This document shows positions 1 through 6,771 of a stretch of 8,412 bases of DNA, in pieces. Each line of letters begins with the position of its first letter. Position 1 is the stretch's first letter. The notes beneath the pieces were generated by a model that worked only from the letters and a program-made list of their open reading frames with translations, ran no database searches and had not been told where the DNA came from. Location of the stretch: positions 1 to 8,412 of the forward strand of contig JAHIKR010000321.1 in NCBI GenBank assembly GCA_018897415.1, read 5' to 3'. Source of the stretch: Pseudomonadota bacterium (GTDB taxonomy: Bacteria; Desulfobacterota; Desulfobacteria; Desulfobacterales; ETH-SRB1). Both the position numbers and the translations under genes were made by a program.

Positions 1-384
1 ATTATCAATAATATATGCTTTCTTTCCGCTACGGTCTATAAGCTTTATTTCAAATACCCCCTCATCCTTAATTGCGGATAATGTTATATTCATCCGACTT
101 GCCCAAGAGACCTTTTCAATATATTGAATTGAAGGGGAAAGGTTTAAAAGTGAAAGCTCACGCCGGATATAATCCAGGCTGTTTTCCATTCTGCTGGCAG
201 CATACCTGGCTAACACCAACTGCTGCTGATTATAATCATCACAGATAATCTCTTTCATCTGCATGGAAGCGGTCATACCGACATATACGGCTACCATAAG
301 AAGCACAATGATAAGAGTGCCAACTAAGAGTATGGCTCTTCTTACATTAAAGTATTTCTTTCTGTAATATCCTATTAACCTCAA
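1..384 (-). CDS. Membrane-anchored sensor protein, probably a sensor histidine kinase (N-terminal part, runs off the left edge)
   Basis: Only the first 128 codons lie in the window. Residues about 1-16 are basic and cytoplasmic. Residues about 17-37 form one strongly hydrophobic membrane helix (AILLVGTLIIVLLMVAVYVG). The rest (QQQLVLARYAASRMENSLDYIRREL and on) resembles the start of the extracytoplasmic Cache-like sensor domains common in two-component kinases. The kinase core is not visible, so the class is inferred from this architecture and from the histidine kinase gene just upstream. I chose the TTG at 382-384 because AGGTGA (minus strand of 390-395) sits 5 bases before it. The in-frame GTG at 391-393 is the alternative but has no good ribosome site. 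The 51-base gap to the kinase gene upstream suggests one operon. It could instead be a chemoreceptor or a diguanylate cyclase with the same sensor layout. Confidence 0.7.
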   Translation of the reverse strand, partial: MRLIGYYRKKYFNVRRAILLVGTLIIVLLMVAVYVGMTASMQMKEIICDDYNQQQLVLARYAASRMENSLDYIRRELSLLNLSPSIQYIEKVSWASRMNITLSAIKDEGVFEIKLIDRSGKKAYIIDN

Positions 385-435
385 AGGTCTCACCTTATGG
401 AAGTATTGCTGTATACATAATTGTCAAAAAATTTA

Positions 436-1548
436 TCATTTCTCTAATGAGACAGCAGGCAGAACAACGGTAAAAGTTGAACCTTTTCTATCTTTGTCTT
501 CTTCATCAGCCGTAGTCTTAAAGCTTATGTTACCATCATAGTTGGACACTATATCGTGACTGGCTGAAAGTCCCACTCCTATCCCAGTCTCGTCATTTAT
601 TGTGGTGGAAAATGGACCAAAAATCTTGTCTCTGTATTCTTTGCTGATTTCATATCCTGTAGACTTAAAAATTATCTCTACTTTATGAGCAGAGTCATCA
701 AACCTGGTACAAACAGTCAAACCCCCTCCCTCTTGCATTGATAAAACAGCGTTTGTAATTATATGAATCAATACCTGCTGCAAACGTCCTGAATCTCCCC
801 TTGCATTAGGGATATTTTCAGCAAAGTTCCTTACTATAACGATTTGCTCTCTAAGCAAAATATCTTCAACCACTGAAAGCACTCTATCAACACTCGCATT
901 TACATCCACAGAATAGCTATCTGTTTCAGGAGGGCTGGCAAAGGTTAATAGCTCTTCGACTATTCTTTTGCAATTAAGCCCCTGTCTCTCTATGGTTTTA
1001 AGTATTTGGTGATTCTTACTTCCCGGGTCCGTTTTTTCTAAAAGAAGATCTGAAAAACCAAGTATTACTCCTAATGGATTATTGAGTTCATGGGCCAGTC
1101 CGGCCGCCAGTTTACCTAAAAATATCAATTTTTGAGTATGATAAATATGATCTCCTCTCTTTTTCCACTTGGTGATATCTCTGGCCATTTCTATCACCCT
1201 TGTAACAACGCCGTTTTCATCCAGAATCGGATAGGCTATAACTCTGTAATATGAAAGCTGGCTCTCATAATGGGTATGAAGAACTTCGCATGGTTTGCCT
1301 GTTTTTAGCACTTCCTGCACCGGACAGAGATGATTTAAAATATTACAGGGTTTATCATCATCATGAAGAACCTTATAACAGTACTTGCCTATAATTTCTT
1401 TTTTTTGCTTACCAATTCTATTTAAAAGTGCCTCATTTGCTTCTTCTATCCTGTATTGATTATCTATAACTATAATCTGGTCTCTGATCCCATCGATAAT
1501 GGCCTTTAAAAATTCTTGGTTTTCCAGCATGCTATCTTTTACCTTCAT
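436..1548 (-). CDS. Soluble PAS-domain sensor histidine kinase with a degenerate ATP-binding D-box
   Basis: A 370-residue cytoplasmic protein with no membrane segment. An N-terminal PAS domain spans about 8-128, ending in the usual VIEMARDIT linker, and carries cysteines at 57, 68, 75 and 87. A HisKA dimerisation domain spans about 138-205, with the phospho-accepting His153 in GLAHELNNPL. The HATPase_c domain spans about 250-365, with N-box asparagine 266 (QQVLIHIITNAV) and the glycine-rich lid TGIGVGL at 321-327. The motif normally reading DTGPGI is STGYEI (296-301): the adenine-contacting Asp is Ser and the second Gly is Glu. ATP binding may therefore be weakened, and the protein could act mainly as a sensor or phosphatase partner. 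The ATG start is supported by AAGGA at 1558-1562, 9 bases upstream. It lies 74 bases after the PEP-synthase-like gene and 51 bases before the membrane sensor gene. No response regulator with a receiver domain is in the window, so its partner is unknown. Confidence 0.9.
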   Translation of the reverse strand: MKVKDSMLENQEFLKAIIDGIRDQIIVIDNQYRIEEANEALLNRIGKQKKEIIGKYCYKVLHDDDKPCNILNHLCPVQEVLKTGKPCEVLHTHYESQLSYYRVIAYPILDENGVVTRVIEMARDITKWKKRGDHIYHTQKLIFLGKLAAGLAHELNNPLGVILGFSDLLLEKTDPGSKNHQILKTIERQGLNCKRIVEELLTFASPPETDSYSVDVNASVDRVLSVVEDILLREQIVIVRNFAENIPNARGDSGRLQQVLIHIITNAVLSMQEGGGLTVCTRFDDSAHKVEIIFKSTGYEISKEYRDKIFGPFSTTINDETGIGVGLSASHDIVSNYDGNISFKTTADEEDKDRKGSTFTVVLPAVSLEK

Positions 1549-1622
1549 TGTATAATTTCCTTATATTTATATCCCACTCTTATAATCAGAAATGTAAAAA
1601 TGTAAACATAGTTGAATCTATC

Positions 1623-4178
1623 TTATTCCCAGTCTTCTGTATAATATTTATTTACGAACTCTTTTATATACCAGTCAACCATGGCATCATTAAAAAGAGT
1701 CATGTCTAATTGTTTTGTGTATGCTGTCAAACGAGCCAGTAAACCTAGTTTTTTTAAAATAGTTACTTTATCATACTTGGTGACTCTTGCATCAAGAACA
1801 TCTCCGGTCCTTTTTACATCGAAATCCGTCAGCTCTAAAATTTCCTTAATAAGTCTGGTCCTCCTGGCACGTCTATCTATAGAAGCACCACCACCTTTAA
1901 ATAAAAATCGGACATAGTTATCATTTATGTTATCGCCGGCAAAAGCCTCGACAGTCTGGATATGATAGCCAAGCCTGATATTGAAGTTCATGTATTCCTT
2001 GGATATGATAGCAAAACTGGGTTCCCATAATAACCTTTCAGAGTGAGGCTGCATGGTAGTACTGGCAATAACACCGAAGAATCCTTTTACACTTAGCGGA
2101 GGTGGGCCAGGCCATTCCATGGCCATCATACCCCGCAATAGAGCATTCATTGGTATGGAAAGAATTTGATCTGGCGTTATTTTCTTTGAAGTACTTTTTA
2201 TGCCGCCATCTAAGTCTATAACATATATCTCAAGGGGAATTTTAACCTCAATCTTGACAGTCTCTCGCTTTCTTATATTGGGGCTATCAGCTACTTGAAA
2301 CATCTCTCTCATCGCCACTTCATGGGCGAATCTTGTTATATCATGAAAAGTTTCACAATAATCCGGGCTAAACTTTTCATCTTCTGGATCAATTAGTTTC
2401 AAAGGCACTATATTGTTTAATAGCGCACGTAAGACTTTAAAAACCGCGGTATCCTTGAAGGGATTCTCCCTTTTTCCTGCTTTAATAAGTTCTTCTATAC
2501 GTCCTTCATAAATATTTCCATTAATAGCATCAACGGTTATCTCCTTACCAGCCTCCAATGTCTTCATGGCTATCTCGGTACCAAGCAAAGTCGGAACATT
2601 ATACTCTCTGGCCAGCGATGCCATATGACCGGTAAGGCCTCCAACATCGGCAACAATTGCGCTGGTTTTGTTCATTACTTTGACAAATTTGGGGGAGGTC
2701 TGTTTGGCTACAAGAACAGCCCCTTCAGGAAATTTTTCAAGATCTTCTTCTTTTTTAACAAAAAAAACCTTTCCTGCGCCGACACCTTTGCATGCAATCT
2801 GTCCTTTATTGATAAGAATTTTATAACCACTTGTAATTGCCTGAATATTCTTGACAGGTTTTTCTTTTAAGATCCTAAGGAGTCTGGTCTGTAAAATAAA
2901 AAAATTATTATTTTCATCAAGTGCCCACTCAATATCTTGAGGTATGTCATAATGTTTCTCAAGCACCAGGGCATAATCAGCAAGAAACTTTATCTGGTCA
3001 TCGGTTAAACATGAAGTTGCCCTTATCTCCTCCGGAACTTCAACTTCAACTACATCCTCCTTTGGATTACATTTAAGCATAACCTCCTGTACAGGCGTAG
3101 TTTTTTCCAAAATTGTCCTTGGTTCATCCCTGGATACTATATATACGTTTGGGCTTACTGTCCCATCGACTGCATACTTACCCAGACCCCATACAGCATT
3201 AATGATAATGTCATTCTTTTCAGCATCGGTTGGATCTCTCGAATACATAACCCCGCTTGCCTTGGCATCAATCATTTCAACCACTCCAACTGCCATGACC
3301 ATATCGTCTTCTTCAAATCCTTTACTCTTGTAGTAAAATATGGCTCTTGGGCTAAACAGACTGGAGATAACTCTTTTGTACTGTTCTATAACGTTGTCTG
3401 TATTAACATTGAGTGCAGTTTTATACTGACCTGCGAAGGTAAACTGGGCATCTTCATGTATAGCACTGCTTCGAACTGAGGCTGTTGGTGAGCTGGCTCT
3501 GCCGGAGATTTTCCGGGATAGTTCTGAGAATGCATTCAATATACTGTTTTCAATATCAGGAGGGATTTGAGAATTCATAATCAGGTCCTGCGCTTCCCTG
3601 CTGATTCTATTTAAACCTTCCATATCAACTATATCTACTGAATTTAGAATAATCTTATTTTTTAACTCATTAAATTCAATAAATCTTTTAAAAGCGTAAG
3701 CACTTATGCAAAAACCTTCAGGAACAGGCAGACCAATCTTATTCTTGATCTCACCAAGATTGGCATTTTTACCACCAACACTGTTAACCATTTCTTTTGT
3801 CACTGAATCAAAGGGAATAGTAAAATCCGTTACCGGAATATCAGTCTTGTTTGTAAGGGTTGCCTCGATTTTTGAATTAATCTTTGCGAATGCAAAATAA
3901 AGATTAGGGTATTTACCTTTAGAGAGTTTATCAAGATTCACGATAATATTCTGAACGCTGTCCACCAGTTTACTGCAACTGGTCCTGATATAATTCATAT
4001 CAAATATATATTCACCTGAAAGCTTTTCCTCCATATCTGCCATAATCTCTAAAACAGTGTTGTTTGCAGAGAGAAGTTTTTTAAAGTAAAGATATCTCTC
4101 TTTAAAGGGCAGCCCCTCATCCAAGACAGGCTTAGGGACAACGACCTTTCTCCTGAATATTTTCAATAAACGGCGCAT
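1623..4178 (-). CDS. PEP-synthase-like phosphotransferase with nucleotide-binding and phospho-histidine domains but no PEP TIM barrel
   Basis: An 851-residue protein. Residues about 20-110 form a helical N-terminal region. Residues about 125-435 are the PPDK_N/pyruvate-phosphate-dikinase ATP-grasp-type domain, with GGKNANLGEI (135-144), VRSSAIHEDAQFTFAGQY (235-252), SGVMYSRDP (308-316), GLGKYAVDG (331-339) and DIEWALDENNNFFILQTR (415-432). Residues about 455-560 are the swivelling phospho-histidine domain, with GGLTGHMASLARE (513-525), where His518 is the expected phosphorylated residue. True PEP synthase and PPDK then have a PEP/pyruvate-binding TIM barrel. Here residues about 575-851 show none of its motifs and form an unrecognised domain that includes a Trp-Pro-Gly-Pro-Pro-Pro run (689-694) and an Arg-rich segment at 769-776. 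The protein likely moves a phosphate from ATP through His518 to an unknown acceptor. It may well be labelled pyruvate, water dikinase by similarity, which I consider unsafe. AAAAGG at 4185-4190 lies 6 bases before the ATG. It starts 20 bases after the CBS gene, so the two are surely cotranscribed. Confidence 0.85.
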   Translation of the reverse strand: MRRLLKIFRRKVVVPKPVLDEGLPFKERYLYFKKLLSANNTVLEIMADMEEKLSGEYIFDMNYIRTSCSKLVDSVQNIIVNLDKLSKGKYPNLYFAFAKINSKIEATLTNKTDIPVTDFTIPFDSVTKEMVNSVGGKNANLGEIKNKIGLPVPEGFCISAYAFKRFIEFNELKNKIILNSVDIVDMEGLNRISREAQDLIMNSQIPPDIENSILNAFSELSRKISGRASSPTASVRSSAIHEDAQFTFAGQYKTALNVNTDNVIEQYKRVISSLFSPRAIFYYKSKGFEEDDMVMAVGVVEMIDAKASGVMYSRDPTDAEKNDIIINAVWGLGKYAVDGTVSPNVYIVSRDEPRTILEKTTPVQEVMLKCNPKEDVVEVEVPEEIRATSCLTDDQIKFLADYALVLEKHYDIPQDIEWALDENNNFFILQTRLLRILKEKPVKNIQAITSGYKILINKGQIACKGVGAGKVFFVKKEEDLEKFPEGAVLVAKQTSPKFVKVMNKTSAIVADVGGLTGHMASLAREYNVPTLLGTEIAMKTLEAGKEITVDAINGNIYEGRIEELIKAGKRENPFKDTAVFKVLRALLNNIVPLKLIDPEDEKFSPDYCETFHDITRFAHEVAMREMFQVADSPNIRKRETVKIEVKIPLEIYVIDLDGGIKSTSKKITPDQILSIPMNALLRGMMAMEWPGPPPLSVKGFFGVIASTTMQPHSERLLWEPSFAIISKEYMNFNIRLGYHIQTVEAFAGDNINDNYVRFLFKGGGASIDRRARRTRLIKEILELTDFDVKRTGDVLDARVTKYDKVTILKKLGLLARLTAYTKQLDMTLFNDAMVDWYIKEFVNKYYTEDWE

Positions 4179-4198
4179 TTCAAACCTTTTTATCCTAG

Positions 4199-4672
4199 CT
4201 ACTTTTTAGACTGAAGGATAAACCCGGTTATCTCATGGAATATATCATGCATTCGCACAACTCCTAACACCTTTTCCGACTCCTTAACAGGTATTATGTC
4301 AATATTATGCTGAAGTAATAGATAAGATACTTTCAAGATATCATCGCTGGCGTCAACTGTTATGTCGAAAGGTGACATAAAATCTTTTATAGGCTTTTTA
4401 AATTGGTTGCTGCTTTCGGAATTTATAATATCACTCCACTTTGAAGAAACTTCATCAGGAGAAAGTTCTTTGAATTTTGGATCGATGGCTCCGAGTATTT
4501 CCCGCCAGTCCAGCATCCCAAGTAATTTATAAAACTCATCAAATACTAAAACAGTATGATAGCCTGACTCATGGGCAAAATTCAACAGGACAATCGCCTC
4601 TTCCAGCGTTGCCCAGTAAGGCATATGAGGATAATCTGTAAGAGGAATTAATAACTTTTTTATTTCTGTCAT
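4199..4672 (-). CDS. Tandem CBS-domain protein
   Basis: A 157-residue protein that is almost entirely one CBS pair (Bateman module). The first CBS motif spans about 18-62 (ATLEEAIVLLNFAHESGYHTVLVFDEFYKLLGMLDWREIL, split by the usual turn). The second spans about 98-150 (MSPFDITVDASDDILKVSYLL through IIPVKESEKVLGVVRMHDIF). Such pairs usually bind AMP, ADP, ATP or related ligands and control a partner protein. With no catalytic domain attached, this one probably acts on the PEP-synthase-like protein encoded 20 bases downstream, or on a transporter (inference). I prefer the ATG at 4670-4672, which has AAAGG (4680-4684) 7 bases upstream. The ATG six codons earlier, at 4688-4690, has no ribosome site. 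It shares its C-terminal pattern (DI-hydrophobic-EI-hydrophobic-G-hydrophobic-IL) with the other CBS protein upstream, so the two are probably paralogs. Confidence 0.88.
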   Translation of the reverse strand: MTEIKKLLIPLTDYPHMPYWATLEEAIVLLNFAHESGYHTVLVFDEFYKLLGMLDWREILGAIDPKFKELSPDEVSSKWSDIINSESSNQFKKPIKDFMSPFDITVDASDDILKVSYLLLQHNIDIIPVKESEKVLGVVRMHDIFHEITGFILQSKK

Positions 4673-4806
4673 CTTCAAACCTTTATCCATATAGTTCTGT
4701 TTTAAGAAAAATAATTCATATTCACTTATTTTTACATCTTATCAATTATATATAGTATAGTAAATAAAATATACCATATAAATTCTATCATCAATATGTT
4801 TTTAAA
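4673..4806 (-). promoter_or_regulatory. Very A+T-rich leader before the second CBS gene, with a possible internal promoter
   Basis: This stretch between the CBS gene and the inverted-repeat element is extremely A+T-rich and has no open frame worth calling. On the minus strand a perfect TATAAT lies at 4745-4750, but I see no convincing -35 box at 16-18 bases, and such hexamers arise easily in A+T-rich DNA. It may allow the CBS, PEP-synthase-like and kinase genes to be transcribed separately from the first CBS gene. The remaining intergenic bases at 4953-5011, beyond the repeat, show no terminator or promoter that I can recognise. Confidence 0.25.
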
Positions 4807-4952
4807 TTGAGACCTTTGAAAAATGTTCAATTTTGTTCGAGTTCAAGGAAGGCGAAAATTTCAACCACAGGAATATATTGAATATTTCGAGGATTGAAAT
4901 TTGAGCCTGACGTAGAAATCGGGCCAAAGGGGACGTTTTGCAAAGGTCTCAA
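4807..4952. repeat. MITE-like noncoding inverted-repeat element (146 bp)
   Basis: The ends form a perfect 12-base inverted repeat: TTGAGACCTTTG at 4807-4818 and CAAAGGTCTCAA at 4941-4952. The next ten bases inward on each side still match at 7 of 10 positions. A second, nested inverted repeat is AAATTTCAA (4856-4864) against TTGAAATTT (4894-4902). There is no open reading frame. The element could fold as a cruciform or as a structured RNA within the operon transcript. From memory, elements with these ends recur in Desulfobacterota genomes, but I could not check this. It is probably a non-autonomous mobile element or dispersed repeat sitting between the two CBS genes. No clear target-site duplication is visible. 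Confidence 0.75.
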
Positions 4953-5011
4953 ATTACATATACTGCCTTCCAATTGTTACACCTATACACCACAACAAAA
5001 TAAAGCAAAAC

Positions 5012-5500
5012 CTATTTCAGTATAATGCCATAAATCTCCTCTAAAATATCATCAAGATGAATTATACCAACTACTTCATCCTTCTTCACTACCGGCAGGA
5101 AATCCGTCCTGTATTTGTCCAGTAAAAAAACAGCCTCCATAAGCATTTCACTTCCTCTAACATAAGTCTTAATAGGAAGCATTATCTCCTCTACACGTTT
5201 ATTCACTCCTTCGAGACATTCTGTTTCAAATTGCCCTTCCCAAAAAATCGGACCGCTTCTTTGAACACCTTTTAAAAAGTGGGATAACAATCCGAAAACA
5301 AGTTCTGAAGGAGTCACAAAACCCTTTATTATTTCCTTTTCAAAGTGGCTTACACCCAATACAACTATGCATAGGGGTTTGCCCTCTTTCCTTATACTAT
5401 CCATGAGAACAAAAGCTTTTCGTACACTTTCATCCTCATCAATGTAACAATATTTATCAAGAGGACGCATAAAGTTATTAACTATTTTATCTGAATACAT
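5012..5500 (-). CDS. Tandem CBS-domain protein, first gene of the minus-strand cluster
   Basis: A 162-residue protein (from Met at 5498-5500) built of two CBS motifs. The first spans about 10-70 (FMRPLDKYCYIDEDESVRKAFVLM, then KPLCIVVLGV and GFVTPSELVFGLL). The second spans about 105-160 (IMLPIKTYVRGSEMLMEAVFLLDKY, then DFLPVVKKDEVVGIIHLDDILEEI). A linker of about 35 residues, rich in aromatic and acidic residues, separates them. The family normally senses adenine nucleotides; no enzyme domain is attached. The start is uncertain. A TTG at 5534-5536 would add 12 residues (MPIGINLALTYC), but neither start has a ribosome site, and the ATG places DKIVNNFMRP at the N-terminus as is usual for CBS proteins. 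It heads the minus-strand cluster and is transcribed divergently from the sigma-54 activator, so the palindrome at 5624-5645 may control both. Confidence 0.85.
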   Translation of the reverse strand: MYSDKIVNNFMRPLDKYCYIDEDESVRKAFVLMDSIRKEGKPLCIVVLGVSHFEKEIIKGFVTPSELVFGLLSHFLKGVQRSGPIFWEGQFETECLEGVNKRVEEIMLPIKTYVRGSEMLMEAVFLLDKYRTDFLPVVKKDEVVGIIHLDDILEEIYGIILK

Positions 5501-5623
5501 ACAATATGTTAGAGCAAGGTTTATACCAATCGGCAAGCATTCAATTTATCTTGACATAATTATATGATATTCTTATATTTTATTTTATATAAGCAGTGTA
5601 CAAACAGCTTCTTTACGCATAAG

Positions 5624-5645
5624 TTTTGGCAAGTTTATGCCAAAA
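5624..5645. promoter_or_regulatory. Perfect palindrome, candidate activator binding site in the divergent promoter region
   Basis: TTTTGGCA (5624-5631) and TGCCAAAA (5638-5645) are exact reverse complements separated by six bases, AGTTTA. A second, overlapping inverted pair is GCATAA (5617-5622) and TTATGC (5635-5640), and a further half-site-like TTTGCC occurs at 5656-5661. The size and symmetry fit a dimeric Fis-type helix-turn-helix site, as used by sigma-54 activators. It lies between the divergent CBS gene and activator gene, so the activator binding its own control region is the simplest reading. It is not followed by a T-run and is not a terminator. Confidence 0.6.
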
Positions 5646-5661
5646 TGGATAAAAGTTTGCC
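5646..5661 (+). promoter_or_regulatory. Candidate sigma-54 (-24/-12) promoter for the activator gene
   Basis: TGG at 5646-5648 and TTGC at 5657-5660 have the canonical spacing (ten bases between the GG and GC doublets). The -12 half is perfect, but the CAC that usually follows TGG is missing (ATA instead), so the match is partial. Transcription would start near 5672 and leave a leader of about 80 bases. The site directly abuts the palindrome, which is closer than the usual upstream activator distance. Confidence 0.3.
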
Positions 5662-5680
5662 GTTTCAATTCTGAATCTAT

Positions 5681-5709
5681 TTGACACTGGTATTTATTCG
5701 GGTTAAAAG
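5681..5709 (+). promoter_or_regulatory. Candidate sigma-70 promoter for the activator gene
   Basis: A perfect -35 box TTGACA (5681-5686) is followed after 17 bases by TAAAAG (5704-5709), which matches the -10 consensus at four of six positions. Transcription would begin around 5715, about 35 bases before the ATG. The palindrome at 5624-5645 lies just upstream of the -35 box, where an activator or autoregulator could act. This is an alternative to the sigma-54 site. Confidence 0.4.
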
Positions 5710-5750
5710 ATTCGACCGTAGAATCAGAATATGAAAAGCTGCAAAAGTTT

Positions 5751-6752
5751 ATGAAACTTCAATCACCCTATATAAAGCACCTCCAGAAATCAATCATGCA
5801 TGAGTTCATCCTAGGTTCTGAAGTGATGTACTCAATTATGCAAATTGTAAATCAAGTTGCCAAACACGATGTTAATGTACTGATTACAGGTGAAAGCGGC
5901 ACTGGTAAGGAACTGGTTGCCAAAATCATTCACCTGCAAAGTCCCAGATCTGCAAATCCCTTTGTGCCGGTGAACTCCGGCATCCTCTCAGGCCTTATGT
6001 TCGAAGACAAACTGTTCGGTCATGAAAAAGGAGCCTTTACCGGCGCCATTTGCCAGGAAAAAGGCTGCTTTGAAATGGCTGACAAAGGGACCCTTTTCCT
6101 TGACGAGGTTTCTGATCTTCCTCTTGAAAATCAGATTGATTTTTTGCGTGTTTTAGAAGATTTTCGCTTTCACCGAATTGGAGGAAATGAAATATTTGAA
6201 GTAGACGTCCGTATTATATCGGCAACAAATAAAGACCTGAAAAACGAAGTCAAAAAGGGATTGTTTCGAGAAGACTTATTTTACAGGCTTAATGTAGTTC
6301 CCATATATATACCGCCCTTAAGAGATAGGAAAAACGTTATTCCAAAAATGGTTGACCGCTTTCTGAATCAATCGGCAATTAATTTTAAAAAACCAAAGCC
6401 AACTGTTAAGCCTGAAGTTATTGAACTGTTCTGTCGTTATGACTGGCCCGGCAATGTAAGGGAATTGAAAAATCTTTTAGAAAGAGTATTTATCCTCAAC
6501 GATTACGATACTATAAGTGTAGAACATCTTCCCTCTGATTTTTTATGGCATTTTAAAGACCCCCACCGTATAAATGACCTTGAGGAAATCAGAAGTGAGG
6601 CTGAAAAAAAAGCCATTATGGATACATTACACCGCCTCGCCGGCGACAAGGAAAAAACAGCAAAAATACTACGTATAAGTCCAAGAACTTTAAGATACAA
6701 ACTTCAAAAATACAGCATAAAATTTGAACGAAATATAAACCCCCCTCTCTGA
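5751..6752 (+). CDS. Sigma-54-dependent transcriptional activator without a receiver domain
   Basis: A 333-residue bacterial enhancer-binding protein. After about 20 residues it enters the AAA+ domain (about 20-250), with Walker A GESGTGKE (47-54), the sigma-54-contacting GAFTGA loop (94-99), Walker B GTLFLDE (113-119), sensor ATN (158-160), the arginine-finger segment FREDLFYRL (172-180) and WPGNVREL (232-239). A Fis-type helix-turn-helix ends the protein (about 280-325, KTAKILRISPRTLRYKLQKY). All catalytic motifs look intact, so it should hydrolyse ATP and remodel sigma-54 RNA polymerase. There is no N-terminal receiver, GAF or PAS domain, so its control must come from a partner protein or its own level. 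The upstream reading frame stops at 5678-5680 with no alternative start, so no sensor domain was missed. No clear ribosome site precedes the ATG at 5751. A later Met (residue 16) is possible. Confidence 0.93.
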   Translation: MKLQSPYIKHLQKSIMHEFILGSEVMYSIMQIVNQVAKHDVNVLITGESGTGKELVAKIIHLQSPRSANPFVPVNSGILSGLMFEDKLFGHEKGAFTGAICQEKGCFEMADKGTLFLDEVSDLPLENQIDFLRVLEDFRFHRIGGNEIFEVDVRIISATNKDLKNEVKKGLFREDLFYRLNVVPIYIPPLRDRKNVIPKMVDRFLNQSAINFKKPKPTVKPEVIELFCRYDWPGNVRELKNLLERVFILNDYDTISVEHLPSDFLWHFKDPHRINDLEEIRSEAEKKAIMDTLHRLAGDKEKTAKILRISPRTLRYKLQKYSIKFERNINPPL

Positions 6753-6771
6753 ATAGCAAACATACAAAATC

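Noticed and set aside
1549..1622. Terminator or separate promoter between the PEP-synthase-like gene and the kinase gene
   Set aside because: There is no hairpin with a T-run and no clear promoter; the 74-base A+T-rich gap is compatible with one operon.
1681..3900. Three short plus-strand open frames (1681-1917, 2625-2870, 3706-3900)
   Set aside because: All are antisense to the well-supported PEP-synthase-like gene and show no domain or initiation signal.
5627..5645. Sigma-54-like TTGGCA...TTGC on the minus strand within the palindrome, pointing at the CBS gene
   Set aside because: The GG and GC doublets are separated by nine bases rather than ten. Sigma-54 is strict on this spacing, so I treat the site as an operator only.
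6503..6700. Minus-strand open frame of 65 codons
   Set aside because: It is antisense to the helix-turn-helix end of the activator gene.
6753..6771. Possible bidirectional terminator between the convergent activator and LCIB-like genes
   Set aside because: The 19 bases contain no inverted repeat or T-run; termination must use another mechanism or lie inside the genes.
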